Origin: Staphylococcus debuckii | GTDB lineage: Bacteria; Bacillota; Bacilli; Staphylococcales; Staphylococcaceae | NCBI RefSeq assembly: GCF_003718735.1 | Contig: NZ_CP033460.1 | Location: 1,116,001 to 1,180,000, forward strand | DNA length: 64,000 nt | Direction of reading: 5' to 3' | Shown: positions 29,035 through 39,416 of the stretch, piece by piece | Layout of the letters: every line of letters begins with the position of its first letter | Numbering within the stretch: position 1 is the first letter of the stretch | Notes under the pieces: generated by a model | Seen by the model: the letters and a program-made list of their open reading frames with translations, nothing else | Told to the model about the DNA's origin: nothing | Databases searched by the model: none | Program-made: the position numbers and the translations under genes

Positions 29035-29379
29035 TTGTATTCAATTAGAAAGTGAATCGGCATATTAACAATAGCTTTCGGGTAGATGACAACTGAGAAC
29101 AGCTATCTGAAGGTTTGACAAAACATTTCTGTCCTTGCAGCTATTAAGTAGTGCAAGGGCAAATGGTTTGTCCGAGAAGTAAAATGATAAATTGAAGATA
29201 GATTTCGTTGAAACGGAATCAAGTTTTATGTCAGAATATAAACTAGAACAATATATTGATTTGATTTCAGTATGACTGTCGACTCAAGGGTTATAGCTTG
29301 AATAAATGACACTTTGTTTCAAATTTTGTTCTTTGTACTAGTTTATAAGACTTAAATTGACTTTTAGGAGGACAAGAAC
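29035..29379 (+). other. Long pdhB-pdhC spacer with a 20-bp hairpin
   Basis: No ORF. Contains a repeat-like AACTGAGAACAGCTATCTGA (29091-29110) and an extended imperfect hairpin with left arm 29117-29139 and right arm 29152-29172 (CCTTGCA/TGCAAGG at the top). No T run follows, so it is not an obvious terminator. It may be an RNA processing or stability site, or the region may hold an internal pdhC promoter. Confidence 0.6.
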
Positions 29380-30720
29380 GTGGCATTTGAATTTAAATTA
29401 CCCGATATTGGTGAAGGTATCCACGAAGGTGAAATTGTAAAGTGGTTTGTTAAAGCTGGAGACGAAATTGAAGAAGATGATATCTTAGCTGAGGTTCAAA
29501 ATGATAAATCAGTTGTAGAAATTCCTTCTCCGGTTTCAGGTACTATTGAAGAAGTAGTAGTTGACGAAGGTACAGTAGCAGTTGTGGGTGATACAATTGT
29601 TAAAATTGATGCACCAGATGCTGAAGAAATGTCATTCAAAGGCGGACACAGCCACGATGACAGCAAAGAAGAAGCATCAGAACAACAAGAAACTAAACAA
29701 CAAGCAGCAACAGTTTCAGAAGAAGGAACTGAAACAGCTTCTGGCGATGCACCGCAAACACCAACACAAGACGAAGAAATTGACGAAAACCGCGTTGTGA
29801 AAGCAATGCCTTCTGTTCGTAAATTTGCACGTGATAACGACGTTAATATCAAAGCTGTTAAAGGTACTGGTAAAAACGGACGTATTACAAAAGCAGACGT
29901 AGAAGCATACTTAAGCGGAGATACTAGCTCAAGCGTTGATGAAAGCGCTACATCAAGCGAAGCTGCATCTGCAGATACTTCATCAGCACAATCAGCACCT
30001 GTATCAGCTGAAGGCGAATTCCCAGAAACACGCGAAAAAATCCCTGCAATGCGTAAAGCAATTGCAAAAGCTATGGTAAACTCTAAACATACTGCGCCTC
30101 ATGTAACATTAATGGACGAAGTAGAAGTACAAGCTTTATGGGATCACCGTAAAAAATTCAAAGAAATTGCTGCGGAACAAGGTACTAAATTAACATTCTT
30201 ACCTTATGTTGTTAAAGCTTTAGTTTCAGCACTTAAAAAATACCCAGCATTAAACTCTGAATTTGACGAAGAAAACGGTGAAGTAGTAAACAAACACTAC
30301 TGGAATATTGGTATTGCTGCTGATACAGAACGTGGTCTATTAGTACCAGTTGTTAAACACGCTGACCGCAAATCAATGTTCGAAATTTCAGATGAAATCA
30401 ATGAACTTGCTGTTAAAGCACGTGATGGTAAATTGACTTCAGACGAAATGAAAGGTGCTTCATGCACAATCAGTAACATCGGTTCTGCAGGCGGTCAATG
30501 GTTCACTCCTGTAATTAACTACCCAGAAGTAGCTATTTTAGGAATCGGCCGTATTGCTCAAAAACCTATTGTTAAGGATGGGGAAATTGTAGCAGCACCT
30601 GTATTAGCATTATCATTAAGCTTTGACCATAGACAAATTGACGGAGCTACTGGTCAAAACGCAATGAATCACATCAAACGTTTATTAAATAATCCAGAAT
30701 TATTATTAATGGAGGGGTAA
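29380..30720 (+). CDS. pdhC: Dihydrolipoamide acetyltransferase (E2 of pyruvate dehydrogenase)
   Basis: 446 residues. One lipoyl domain carries Lys43 in [12 protein letters not shown] Glu/Gln/Ser/Ala-rich linker (about 85-130) leads to the peripheral subunit-binding domain [20 protein letters not shown] second Ser/Ala linker (180-210) leads to the catalytic domain with [12 protein letters not shown] near 415. It forms the complex core and makes acetyl-CoA. The start is GTG after AGGAGGAC. 3 bp to pdhD. Confidence 0.98.
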   Translation: MAFEFKLPDIGEGIHEGEIVKWFVKAGDEIEEDDILAEVQNDKSVVEIPSPVSGTIEEVVVDEGTVAVVGDTIVKIDAPDAEEMSFKGGHSHDDSKEEASEQQETKQQAATVSEEGTETASGDAPQTPTQDEEIDENRVVKAMPSVRKFARDNDVNIKAVKGTGKNGRITKADVEAYLSGDTSSSVDESATSSEAASADTSSAQSAPVSAEGEFPETREKIPAMRKAIAKAMVNSKHTAPHVTLMDEVEVQALWDHRKKFKEIAAEQGTKLTFLPYVVKALVSALKKYPALNSEFDEENGEVVNKHYWNIGIAADTERGLLVPVVKHADRKSMFEISDEINELAVKARDGKLTSDEMKGASCTISNIGSAGGQWFTPVINYPEVAILGIGRIAQKPIVKDGEIVAAPVLALSLSFDHRQIDGATGQNAMNHIKRLLNNPELLLMEG

Positions 30721-30723
30721 AAC

Positions 30724-32130
30724 ATGGTAGTTGGTGATTTTCCAATTGAAACAGATACTATTGTAATCGGAGCAGGTCCAGGGGGTTATGTTGCAGCAAT
30801 CCGCGCAGCACAATTAGGACAAAAAGTTACCATCGTTGAGAAAGGCGAATTAGGCGGTGTATGTCTTAACGTAGGATGTATCCCATCTAAAGCATTATTG
30901 CACGTTTCACACGTATTCCAAGAAGCACAGCATTCAGATAACTTAGGTATTATCGCTAAAGATGTTGAGCTTAAATATGACAAAGTACAAGACTTCAAAA
31001 AATCTGTCGTTAACAAATTAACAGGCGGTGTTGAAGGATTATTAAAAGGAAACAAAGTTGAAATTGTTAAAGGTGAAGCTTACTTCCACGACAGCAACAG
31101 CTTACGCGTTATGGATGAAAAAAGTGCACAAACTTACAACTTCAAAAATGCAATCATTGCTACAGGTTCTAGACCAATTGAAATTCCTAATTTCAAATTC
31201 GGCGAACGCGTTATCGACTCAACAGGTGCTTTAAACTTACAAGAAGCTCCTAAAAAATTAGTCGTAGTAGGCGGCGGTTACATTGGTTCTGAATTGGGCA
31301 CAGCATTTGCGAACTTCGGTACAGAAGTTACAATTTTAGAAGGTGCTAAAGATATCTTAGGCGGCTTCGAAAAACAAATGACTCAACCAGTTAAGAAAAA
31401 AATGAAAGAAAAAGGTATTGAAATTGTTACTGAAGCAATGGCTAAATCTGCTGAAGAAACTGCAGATGGCGTTAAAGTAACTTATGAAGCTAAAGGTGAA
31501 GAAAAATCAATCGAAGCTGATTATGTATTAGTTACTGTTGGACGTCGTCCGAACACTGATGAAATGGGTCTTGAAGAAGTCGGCATCAAATTTGCAGACC
31601 GCGGATTATTAGAAGTTGACGATCAAAGCCGTACATCAGTTAAAAATATCTTTGCAATCGGTGATATCGTTCCTGGTTTACCACTTGCTCATAAAGCAAG
31701 TTATGAAGGTAAAGTTGCTGCTGAAGCAATTTCAGGTGAAAAATCTGCAGTAGACTATATCGGTATGCCAGCTGTATGCTTCACTGAACCAGAATTAGCA
31801 ACAGTAGGTTACAACGAAGCACAAGCTAAAGAAGAAGGCTTGGATTATAAAGCTTCTAAATTCCCTTACGCTGCTAACGGTCGTGCTTTATCATTAGATG
31901 ATACTAATGGATTTGTTAAATTGTTAACACTTAAAGAAGATGGTACTTTAATCGGTGCACAAGTTGTAGGTACTGGTGCGTCTGATCTTATCTCTGAATT
32001 AGGTTTAGCAATCGAATCTGGTATGAATGCTGAAGATATCGCATTAACAGTACATGCGCACCCAACTTTAGGTGAAATGAGCATGGAAGCTGCTGAAAAA
32101 GCAATCGGATTACCAATCCACACTATGTAA
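30724..32130 (+). CDS. pdhD: Dihydrolipoamide dehydrogenase (E3)
   Basis: 468 residues. FAD-binding [15 protein letters not shown] near 17, redox-active disulfide [13 protein letters not shown] near 44-56, NAD-binding [10 protein letters not shown] near 180, and the interface active-site HAHPTLGE near 443. It reoxidises the lipoyl arm and may also serve other 2-oxoacid complexes. Last gene of the operon, closed by a terminator. Confidence 0.98.
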   Translation: MVVGDFPIETDTIVIGAGPGGYVAAIRAAQLGQKVTIVEKGELGGVCLNVGCIPSKALLHVSHVFQEAQHSDNLGIIAKDVELKYDKVQDFKKSVVNKLTGGVEGLLKGNKVEIVKGEAYFHDSNSLRVMDEKSAQTYNFKNAIIATGSRPIEIPNFKFGERVIDSTGALNLQEAPKKLVVVGGGYIGSELGTAFANFGTEVTILEGAKDILGGFEKQMTQPVKKKMKEKGIEIVTEAMAKSAEETADGVKVTYEAKGEEKSIEADYVLVTVGRRPNTDEMGLEEVGIKFADRGLLEVDDQSRTSVKNIFAIGDIVPGLPLAHKASYEGKVAAEAISGEKSAVDYIGMPAVCFTEPELATVGYNEAQAKEEGLDYKASKFPYAANGRALSLDDTNGFVKLLTLKEDGTLIGAQVVGTGASDLISELGLAIESGMNAEDIALTVHAHPTLGEMSMEAAEKAIGLPIHTM

Positions 32131-32163
32131 TAAAACCCAACATTAGATTAAGCATATAATGAG

Positions 32164-32193
32164 AAACCGTCGAGCTATGGCTCGGCGGTTTTT
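32164..32193 (+). terminator. pdh operon terminator
   Basis: AACCGTCGAGC-tat-GGCTCGGCGGTT followed by a T run. Confidence 0.9.
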
Positions 32194-32199
32194 CCATCT

Positions 32200-32226
32200 T
32201 TGGAATAGTAAAAGACGTGGTATAAT
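32200..32226 (+). promoter_or_regulatory. Promoter of the UPF0223 gene
   Basis: Extended -10 TGGTATAAT (TATAAT at 32221-32226) with TTGGAA at 32200-32205, spacing 15 bp. Confidence 0.6.
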
Positions 32227-32263
32227 ACTATGGAAATCGACATAATAGAAGGAGGACAAACGA

Positions 32264-32542
32264 ATGGAATACCAATACCCGATAGATGTTGATTGGTCAC
32301 AAGATGAAATGCTTGCAGTTATCAATTTCTTTAATAAAATTGAAGATTACTACGAAAGAAAAGTAGAAGGTTCTGCTCTTAAAAACGCTTATAGCGACTT
32401 CAAAAAAGTAGTACCAGGTAAGGCAGACGAAAAAAATATCTTTGCTGAATTTGAAAAAAGCAGCGGTTATAACAGCTATAAAGTAGTGAAATTAGTGAAA
32501 GATAATCCTGAGGAAAAATATTTCAGTGCAAATGCAGAATAA
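32264..32542 (+). CDS. UPF0223 family protein (YktA-like)
   Basis: 92 residues, [20 protein letters not shown] at the start, then [20 protein letters not shown]. It matches what I know of the UPF0223 family, an all-helical small protein conserved next to pdhD or near yktB in Firmicutes. Its function is unknown. Own promoter and terminator, so it is monocistronic. AGGAGG lies 9 bp before the ATG. Confidence 0.85.
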   Translation: MEYQYPIDVDWSQDEMLAVINFFNKIEDYYERKVEGSALKNAYSDFKKVVPGKADEKNIFAEFEKSSGYNSYKVVKLVKDNPEEKYFSANAE

Positions 32543-32581
32543 AAAGCATCAATAATCTAAAAAAACCTTTTATATCAGACA

Positions 32582-32621
32582 GGGGCTGGGACAATTAGTT
32601 TGTTCTAGCCCTTTCTTTTTT
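32582..32621 (+). terminator. Terminator after the UPF0223 gene
   Basis: GGGCTGGGACAA and TTGTTCTAGCCC pair over 12 bp, followed by TTTCTTTTTT. Confidence 0.88.
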
Positions 32622-32782
32622 ACGTCAAAAATAAAATGAAAAGGTTACCAAGCAACTATTTACAAAATAACTTTCGGCAAAGTATAATAGTATAGCTAAA
32701 CAAAAAGTTTGATAATACTAAACAAATCGAATCATTCAGACTTAAAAATTTAAGTTGAAATAGAAAGATATAGGTGAACAGT

Positions 32783-33322
32783 TTGAATATTGGTCAGAAA
32801 CTGCGTAACTTACGTAAAATAAAAAATTTAACACAAGAAGAATTGGCAGAACGCACCGATTTATCGAAAGGTTATATTTCCCAAATTGAAAGTGGGCAAT
32901 CCTCTCCCAGTATGGAAACCTTTTTGCATTTATTAGAAGTGCTCGGCACCTCTCCAGAATTATTTTTCAAAGAAAAACCCAAAGAAAAAATATTATATCC
33001 AAAAGCAGAGCAAGCTATTTACGACGAGTACGATGAAGGTTACATATTAAATTGGCCGATTAATCGATCCAACGAATTTGAGATGGAGCCACTGATCATT
33101 ACGCTGCGTCCGCAAACCGCCTACAAAATCTTCAAACCATCAGAGTCAGACACATTCATTTACTGTCTCGAAGGCGTGTTGACTTTGAACTTAGGCGAGG
33201 AAGTTTATACAGCAAGAGAAGGAGATGCACTTTATTTCAAAGCAGAAAGCAATCACCAACTCTCAAATACTACACAAAGATACGCAAAGGCAATGATTGT
33301 TGCGACTGCGTCATATTTATAG
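32783..33322 (+). CDS. XRE-cupin transcriptional regulator of the pot operon
   Basis: 179 residues. An N-terminal helix-turn-helix (LRNLRKIKNLTQEELAERTD, LSKGYISQIESGQ) is joined to a C-terminal cupin barrel (DTFIYCLEGVLTLNLGEEVY). This fusion resembles PuuR-type polyamine regulators. It is the first gene before potABCD, with 15 bp to potA, so it probably controls polyamine uptake, possibly by binding a polyamine in the cupin. I prefer the TTG at 32783 because AGGTGA lies 5 bp upstream; a GTG at 32774 is the alternative. Confidence 0.82.
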   Translation: MNIGQKLRNLRKIKNLTQEELAERTDLSKGYISQIESGQSSPSMETFLHLLEVLGTSPELFFKEKPKEKILYPKAEQAIYDEYDEGYILNWPINRSNEFEMEPLIITLRPQTAYKIFKPSESDTFIYCLEGVLTLNLGEEVYTAREGDALYFKAESNHQLSNTTQRYAKAMIVATASYL

Positions 33323-33337
33323 GAGGAAAAGACAAAG

Positions 33338-34432
33338 TTGACACCTTTACTATCACTGAAATCAGTCAGCAAACAATTTGACGGCCAACAAGTTTTAAAT
33401 AATATCGATTTAGATTTCGAGCCCGGCCATTTTTACACTTTACTAGGCCCGTCCGGCTGCGGCAAAACAACCATCCTGAAATTAATTGCAGGTTTCGAAC
33501 AAGCCGATGCAGGCTCCATTATTTACCAAGGAAAGACCATCAATAAGATACCCGCAAACAAACGTACCGTGAATACCGTCTTCCAAGATTACGCGCTCTT
33601 TCCGCACCTGAACGTCTATGATAACGTCGCTTTTGGTTTGAAACTGAAGAAAAAGAAAGATTCAGAGATTCAAGAAAAGGTGAGAGAAGCTCTGAAACTT
33701 GTTAAGTTGGAAGGCTATGAACACCGTGGTATTGAAGAAATGAGCGGCGGCCAGAAACAAAGAGTGGCCATTGCACGCGCTATTGTCAATGAGCCGGAAA
33801 TCTTATTATTAGATGAATCCTTGTCAGCATTAGACTTAAAATTGCGTACAGAAATGCAATATGAATTACGTGCCTTACAATCACGATTAGGCATTACGTT
33901 TATTTTTGTCACGCATGACCAAGAAGAAGCTTTAGCTTTAAGTGATTATATTGTGGTATTGAAAGATGGAAAGATTCAACAATTCGGAACGCCTTTAGAT
34001 ATCTATGATGAACCTGTAAACCGGTTTGTTGCCGACTTTATTGGCGAATCTAATATTATTGAAGGAACGATGGTCGAAGATTACTTAGTGAATATTTATG
34101 ATAAAGACATAGCATGTGTAGATATGGGTATTACATCAGGTCAAAGAATCGAAGTAGTGATACGGCCAGAAGATATTACAATAACACCGCCAAATGAAGG
34201 ATTATTCCAAGCTAAGGTAGATGCATTGCTTTTCAGAGGTGTGCATTATGAAATCAACTGTATGGACCAAGAAGGCTATGAATGGATGATTCAAACAACT
34301 AAGAAAGCTGAAGTTGGCAGTACTGTAGGCTTATATTTTGAACCGGAAGCTATTCATATCATGGTACCAGGAGAAACTGAAGAAGAATTTGATAAACGAA
34401 TCGAAAGTTATGAGGAAGCCGAGGATGAGTAA
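33338..34432 (+). CDS. potA: Spermidine/putrescine ABC transporter ATPase
   Basis: 364 residues. Walker [10 protein letters not shown] near 37, Q-loop [10 protein letters not shown], signature [14 protein letters not shown] near 137, Walker [14 protein letters not shown], and a C-terminal TOBE domain ([14 protein letters not shown]) from about 270. It energises polyamine import. The start is TTG with AGGAGG upstream. The end overlaps potB by 8 bp. Confidence 0.95.
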   Translation: MTPLLSLKSVSKQFDGQQVLNNIDLDFEPGHFYTLLGPSGCGKTTILKLIAGFEQADAGSIIYQGKTINKIPANKRTVNTVFQDYALFPHLNVYDNVAFGLKLKKKKDSEIQEKVREALKLVKLEGYEHRGIEEMSGGQKQRVAIARAIVNEPEILLLDESLSALDLKLRTEMQYELRALQSRLGITFIFVTHDQEEALALSDYIVVLKDGKIQQFGTPLDIYDEPVNRFVADFIGESNIIEGTMVEDYLVNIYDKDIACVDMGITSGQRIEVVIRPEDITITPPNEGLFQAKVDALLFRGVHYEINCMDQEGYEWMIQTTKKAEVGSTVGLYFEPEAIHIMVPGETEEEFDKRIESYEEAEDE

Positions 34433-35231
34433 ATTAAATAAGTGGCTGTTTATACCTTATATTCTTTGGATGATTGGATTTATTATTATTCCTGTGATTT
34501 TACTCATTTATTTTTCTTTCATAGATATTCATGGGCATTTCAGTTTTACGAATTATGAACAAATCTTTTCGCTGCGTTATTTTAAGATGATGGCTTATTC
34601 AATTTTGTATGCGGCGATTATTACTTTGGTCACTTTAGTTATCAGTTATCCTGCAGCGTACTTTATTAGTTATTCTATTCATCAAAATTTATGGATTCTC
34701 ATTTTAATCATCCCGACGTGGATTAATTTACTCCTCAAGACGTATGCATTTATCGGGATTTTCAGTCATGATGGAATTATCAATCAAATTCTAGGTTGGT
34801 TGCATCTTCCGAAAGCAGATTTGCTGTTTACAGCACCCGCTTTTATTATTGTAGCCAGTTATATTTATATTCCTTTCATGATACTGCCGATTTTCAATAG
34901 CATGAAAACAATTCCGAAGAATTTGCTGCAAGCTTCTAGCGACTTAGGAGCAGGCAAATGGACAACTTTCAGAAAAATCATTTTGCCGTTGACGAAAGAG
35001 GGAGTCTTATCTGGGATACAAGTAACCTTTATTCCTGCTTTATCGCTCTTTATGATTACACGTTTAATCGCTGGCAATAAAGTGATGAACATTGGTACTT
35101 CAATCGAAGAACAATTTTTAGTTATCCAAAACTATGGAATGGGTTCGACCATCGCTATTGCGTTGATTGTCTTTATGGCTTTAGTGTTAATCATTACGAA
35201 GTCAGGCAATGAAGGAGGCAGACGCTCATGA
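34425..35231 (+). CDS. potB: Spermidine/putrescine ABC transporter permease
   Basis: 268 residues with six hydrophobic helices ([21 protein letters not shown] first). The EAA-like coupling loop [22 protein letters not shown] lies near 185. I chose the ATG at 34425 (MSKLNKWLF), inside the end of potA and preceded by GAGGAA; the longer open frame starting at 34338 would overlap potA by nearly 100 bp. Confidence 0.93.
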   Translation: MSKLNKWLFIPYILWMIGFIIIPVILLIYFSFIDIHGHFSFTNYEQIFSLRYFKMMAYSILYAAIITLVTLVISYPAAYFISYSIHQNLWILILIIPTWINLLLKTYAFIGIFSHDGIINQILGWLHLPKADLLFTAPAFIIVASYIYIPFMILPIFNSMKTIPKNLLQASSDLGAGKWTTFRKIILPLTKEGVLSGIQVTFIPALSLFMITRLIAGNKVMNIGTSIEEQFLVIQNYGMGSTIAIALIVFMALVLIITKSGNEGGRRS

Positions 35232-36040
35232 AATGGTATGGTAAATTATATTTGGCTGTATTAATTATCGGATTATATATTCCGATTATTTTTCTGATGG
35301 TCTACTCATTTAATTCAGCAGGTAATATGATTCATTTTGAACATTTTACCTTAGAACATTATCAGACACTTTTCCAAGATGACCGATTAATGTCGATTCT
35401 CTTTAATACCATTGCTGTAGCGCTACTTGCAGCGGCTGTATCGACAGTAGTCGGCACGTTCGGTGCGATTGCTTTATATCATTTGAGACAAAAGAAATTG
35501 CGCTTAACTTTTTTAACTTTAAACAATGTATTGCTCGTTTCTTCAGACGTGGTTATCGGCGCTTCATTTCTGATTATGTTTACAGCACTCGGGCATTTTA
35601 CAGGTTTAGGACTAGGATTTTGGACAGTGCTTACTTCTCATATTGCGTTTTGTATACCGATTGTGGTCATTCTTATTTTGCCGCAACTGTATGATATGAA
35701 TCAGCATATGTTTGATGCAGCTCGAGATTTAGGAGCAAGTGAGTGGCAGATACTGAATCGTGTGATGCTGCCTAATTTAATGCCGGCCGTCCTTGCAGGA
35801 TTTTTCATGGCACTTACTTATTCATTAGATGACTTTACAGTAAGCTTTTTTGTGACGGGTAATGGATTCAGCGTTTTATCTGTAGAAGTTTATGCTATGG
35901 CGCGTAAAGGTATCAGTATGGAAATCAATGCGATTTCGACGTTAATTTTTGCAGTCATCGTTATCGGGATTGCAGGTTATTACCTGATTCAGCATACTAC
36001 TAAAAAAAGACAATCTGTGAAACGAGGCATGATGCGATGA
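35228..36040 (+). CDS. potC: Spermidine/putrescine ABC transporter permease
   Basis: 270 residues with six hydrophobic helices and the coupling loop FDAARDLGASEWQILNRVMLP near 160. It pairs with PotB. ATGA overlaps with both potB (start) and potD (end) point to a fully coupled operon. Confidence 0.94.
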   Translation: MKWYGKLYLAVLIIGLYIPIIFLMVYSFNSAGNMIHFEHFTLEHYQTLFQDDRLMSILFNTIAVALLAAAVSTVVGTFGAIALYHLRQKKLRLTFLTLNNVLLVSSDVVIGASFLIMFTALGHFTGLGLGFWTVLTSHIAFCIPIVVILILPQLYDMNQHMFDAARDLGASEWQILNRVMLPNLMPAVLAGFFMALTYSLDDFTVSFFVTGNGFSVLSVEVYAMARKGISMEINAISTLIFAVIVIGIAGYYLIQHTTKKRQSVKRGMMR

Positions 36041-37110
36041 AAAAATTGATGCAGTTGATTATCGGCGCATTAGTACTCGGGCTCTTATTTTTAGGTTTAA
36101 GCAAATGGTATAGTGCTGAAGATAATCAGAAGACTGGGAAGAAGATATATGTTTATAACTGGGGAGAATATATCGACCCTGATTTGATTAAGAAATTTGA
36201 AAAAGAAACCGGTATCAAAGTCGTATATGAAACCTTTGATTCCAATGAAGCGATGGAAGCTAAAATCCGTAACGGCGGCACACATTATGATGTGGCGTTT
36301 CCAAGCGAGTATACGGTTCAGAAGATGAAAAAAGATCATTTATTATTACCTTTAAATCATCGTAAGTTGCCAAATATGAAAAATTTGGATAGTGATTATA
36401 TGAATATGTCTTATGACCCGCACAATCGTTATTCCATTCCTTACTTTTTCGGAACGGTAGGGATTATTTATAACAAAACAGCTTATCCGAAAGAAGATTT
36501 CACAAGTTGGCAGAGTTTATATAATCCTAAGTTTAAAAATGATATTATATTAGTGGATGGTGCTCGAGAAATTATGGGGATGAGCTTAAATAAATTAGGT
36601 TATAGTTTGAACGATACGAATCCAAAACATTTGCAACAAGCAGAGAATGATCTTAGTCGTCTGGCACCTCAAGTTAAAGGGGTAGTAGGCGATGAGGTCA
36701 CTATGATGTTAGAACAGCATGAAGCAAATATCGCAGTCGTATGGAGCGGTGCTGCGGCACCCATTGTTCAAGAGCATCCTGAATTTAATTATGACGTGCC
36801 TAAAGAAGGCTCGAATTTATGGTTTGATAATATGGTAATTCCTAAAACCGCTCAAAATAAAGAAGGCGCCTACCAATTTATTAATTTCTTGCTAGATGCC
36901 AAAAATAGTAAGCAAAACACAGAATGGGTCGGTTATGCGACACCAAATAAAGCAGCTGCACAAATGTTGCCGGCTGAAATTCGCAACGACCATCGATTTT
37001 ATCCGACAAAAGATACTCAAAATAGGCTTGAAGTATATAAAGATTTGGGTAAAGATATTCTAAGTGATTATAACGAACATTTTTTGAATTTTAAAATGAC
37101 GTTACAATAA
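36037..37110 (+). CDS. potD: Spermidine/putrescine-binding protein
   Basis: 357 residues. The N-terminus is a hydrophobic signal (LMQLIIGALVLGLLFLGLS), followed by the mature PotD fold starting KKIYVYNWGEYIDPDLI, with DVAFPSEYTVQKM near 86 and VVWSGAAAPIV near 228. There is no lipobox cysteine, so the protein is either released or held by its uncleaved signal helix, unlike lipoprotein PotD of many Firmicutes. It captures polyamine for PotABC. Confidence 0.93.
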   Translation: MKKLMQLIIGALVLGLLFLGLSKWYSAEDNQKTGKKIYVYNWGEYIDPDLIKKFEKETGIKVVYETFDSNEAMEAKIRNGGTHYDVAFPSEYTVQKMKKDHLLLPLNHRKLPNMKNLDSDYMNMSYDPHNRYSIPYFFGTVGIIYNKTAYPKEDFTSWQSLYNPKFKNDIILVDGAREIMGMSLNKLGYSLNDTNPKHLQQAENDLSRLAPQVKGVVGDEVTMMLEQHEANIAVVWSGAAAPIVQEHPEFNYDVPKEGSNLWFDNMVIPKTAQNKEGAYQFINFLLDAKNSKQNTEWVGYATPNKAAAQMLPAEIRNDHRFYPTKDTQNRLEVYKDLGKDILSDYNEHFLNFKMTLQ

Positions 37111-37147
37111 AAAATAGATAAGTAAAATGTAATAGGGAGTGTTAGTG

Positions 37148-38308
37148 ATGTCTGGAGAACCACAATACACACAAATTAAACGGCCAGTGAGCAGAGTGGC
37201 CGAAAAAGTACTGGGGTGGCTGAACTGGATTGGCTTGTTGCTGCTTACAGTAGCTACAATGTTTATTGCGCTGGTGTCATTCAGCAATGATACATCCATT
37301 CAAAAGTTAGAACAAACATTGACCAATAATGAATTTGCGCAACAAGTATTGACGAATAACGGGTTGAATACTACTCAATTTGTCATTTGGCTGCAAAATG
37401 GAATATGGGCAGTGATAGTGTATTTAATTGTTTGTTTATTAATTTCATTCTTAGCACTTATTTCGATGAATATTCGAGTGCTTTCTGGGATTTTGTTTTT
37501 AATTGCATCAATTATTACTTTACCGCTTGTGTTATTGCTTGCGACTGTCATTATACCTATTCTTTTCTTTATCGTAGCAATCATGATGTTTGCCCGTAAA
37601 GATCGCATTGAATCAGTGCCTTATTATCCAGGTGGTTATGGTCCTTATGACCGTGATTACGATTATGGACGAGACGATTATTACAATCGTCCTGAACATG
37701 ATAGAGGCAGAGGGCGTTACGAGGATGATTATGAAGACAAGAGAAATCGCCGTCCCCGTCATGAACCTGCATATGAAAAACGTGATAGAGAACTTGCAGA
37801 AGAAGAGGACGATACACGCGTATACCGTCCTGAAAAAGAACGAGGTGCTGAAGCGGGTAATCGCTATCAAGATGAACAGAATCCGCAAGCTGATTATGAA
37901 GACGAACCACAATTCTTGTCACGACAAGCTAAATATAAACAAAAATCTGCAGACGAAGTAAAAGAAGAACAAGAGATGGACGCTTACGAACGCGAACAAG
38001 CACGTATTGATGAAATAGAAGGCAATAATGAAGCGGAAGAAGAAGTCCAAAATCGTGTTAATGAACCGCGTAAAGGTGAAACACCTGAAGAGAAAGCAGC
38101 ACGTAAACGCGAGAAGAAAGAACGTAAAAAACGCGCGAAAGAACTCCGTAAGCAACGCCCGAGTGCAGTCAATCAACGTCGTATGAATTTTGAAGAGCGT
38201 CGTTCATTCAGTCAGCAAAAACCTGAGCATCCTGAATCAGAAAAGCCAGAAGATAAAGCAGCAGATAATACTGAAACACCAGTGGATGACACAAAAGAAG
38301 ATAAATAA
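37148..38308 (+). CDS. Membrane protein with charged cytoplasmic tail, AuxB-like by position
   Basis: 386 residues. Three to four hydrophobic segments lie within residues 20-150 (LNWIGLLLLTVATMFIALV; VYLIVCLLISFLALI). A long hydrophilic tail follows from about 155: Tyr/Asp/Gly/Arg-rich at first, then Glu/Lys/Arg-rich (EKAARKREKKERKKRAKELR), probably disordered. In S. aureus the gene between potD and mntH is, to my recollection, auxB, implicated in lipoteichoic-acid stability and beta-lactam resistance. The assignment is by position and architecture. The ATG at 37148 follows AGGGAG. Confidence 0.65.
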   Translation: MSGEPQYTQIKRPVSRVAEKVLGWLNWIGLLLLTVATMFIALVSFSNDTSIQKLEQTLTNNEFAQQVLTNNGLNTTQFVIWLQNGIWAVIVYLIVCLLISFLALISMNIRVLSGILFLIASIITLPLVLLLATVIIPILFFIVAIMMFARKDRIESVPYYPGGYGPYDRDYDYGRDDYYNRPEHDRGRGRYEDDYEDKRNRRPRHEPAYEKRDRELAEEEDDTRVYRPEKERGAEAGNRYQDEQNPQADYEDEPQFLSRQAKYKQKSADEVKEEQEMDAYEREQARIDEIEGNNEAEEEVQNRVNEPRKGETPEEKAARKREKKERKKRAKELRKQRPSAVNQRRMNFEERRSFSQQKPEHPESEKPEDKAADNTETPVDDTKEDK

Positions 38309-38311
38309 ATA

Positions 38312-38360
38312 AGTAACGGTTAGGTCTATATTAATATGTAGATTTAACCGTTATTTTTTT
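38312..38360 (+). terminator. Terminator after the auxB-like gene
   Basis: AACGGTTA...TCTA and TAGA...TAACCGTT arms followed by TTTTTTT. Confidence 0.85.
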
Positions 38361-38558
38361 ATTTTCGACAAAGGAATGAATTCAAATGTAATTTATATAA
38401 TAATTAGTTGTAATATGAAACTATACATGCATAAACCTTATTTGACAGGGTATGTACGATTATAAGACCAGTTCAAATGGCCTTAAAATAACGGCTGAGG
38501 TTAGCGAACAACAAATCAGAATGCAGCCTCGATCTTGCCTAATCAGGAGGGTAAATCC

Positions 38559-39362
38559 ATGAACAGAAAATTAGAGAGAGTGATAGGTTGGATTGGTGTA
38601 GGTTTAACCCTACTATATACCTTATTATTTCTCATTGGCTTAGCCATGGGTAAAGGCACATTATCTAAAATATTATTAAAACAAGGCGATTCAAGTATGT
38701 CAGCCTCATACTTGCAACACTCAATGATCTTTGAAGCAGTAGCATTAATTGTAGTTGCAATCATCGCAGCAGTAGGTATCGTTTTAAGTAAGAAAAGCCG
38801 TATTCTAGCTGGTGTTTTACTCATTATTGCTGCAGTAATTGGCGTTTTCTTATCTAACTTCATCGCTTCAATCTTATTCTTCATTGCAGGTATTATGTTA
38901 TTTGTAAGAAGAAGTCAGAAGAAGCATAGAGAAAATCAAGAATACGATAGAAAACACGGTTACTTTGATGCTACAACAAGCAAAGATGACGATTTAGATG
39001 AATTGCATAAAAAAGGTAAAGTAGATCCAAACTTAGAAGACCCTGAACATTATTCAGAAGCAGAACATGCTGCACACAATCGTAAAGAAAGAGAAAGACG
39101 CGAAAGTGGTGTTTTAGGCGGCAAAAAACATGACGAACATGAAAATAACCAGCATCAAGAAAATGATCACAATCCTAAAGAAGAACGTATTTATACTGAG
39201 GAACGTGGTTATGATAAAAAAGGAAATGAATTTGTCGAAAAAGACGAAGAAACTTTCTATGAAGACAATAAAGACGATATCAGCAACAATGACTTAACAA
39301 GTCAACGTCGTCGAAATAATGACGAACGACCAAGCCGTCATGATTTAGATGATAAGAAATAA
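38559..39362 (+). CDS. DUF4064-like membrane protein with long acidic/basic tail
   Basis: 267 residues. Four hydrophobic helices lie in the first 120 residues (VIGWIGVGLTLLYTLLFLIGLAM; IVVAIIAAVGIVL; AGVLLIIAAVIGVFL; SILFFIAGIMLFV), the DUF4064 pattern. A charged, probably unstructured tail of 145 residues follows. The layout, including the RVIGWIG start, resembles the preceding auxB-like protein (EKVLGWLNWIG), suggesting related functions at the envelope. AGGAGG precedes the ATG. It is separated from the previous gene by a terminator. Confidence 0.75.
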   Translation: MNRKLERVIGWIGVGLTLLYTLLFLIGLAMGKGTLSKILLKQGDSSMSASYLQHSMIFEAVALIVVAIIAAVGIVLSKKSRILAGVLLIIAAVIGVFLSNFIASILFFIAGIMLFVRRSQKKHRENQEYDRKHGYFDATTSKDDDLDELHKKGKVDPNLEDPEHYSEAEHAAHNRKERERRESGVLGGKKHDEHENNQHQENDHNPKEERIYTEERGYDKKGNEFVEKDEETFYEDNKDDISNNDLTSQRRRNNDERPSRHDLDDKK

Positions 39363-39368
39363 AAGAGC

Positions 39369-39412
39369 AACATAAAGGCCTCGCTCCGGTAAGGATGCGA
39401 GGCCTTTATGTT
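39369..39412. terminator. Bidirectional terminator between the DUF4064 gene and mntH
   Basis: 16-bp perfect stem AACATAAAGGCCTCGC / GCGAGGCCTTTATGTT between convergent genes. Confidence 0.85.
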
Positions 39413-39416
39413 ACGT

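Noticed and set aside
34338..34424. N-terminal extension of PotB by 29 residues
   Set aside because: It overlaps potA by almost 100 bp in another frame, is hydrophilic and unlike the family, and a good start exists at 34425.
38361..38558. Possible riboswitch or T-box before the DUF4064 gene
   Set aside because: GGCTG/CAGCC and GAGG/CCTC pairings are possible but mutually exclusive and match no known aptamer. TTGACA and TATAAG are only 13 bp apart.
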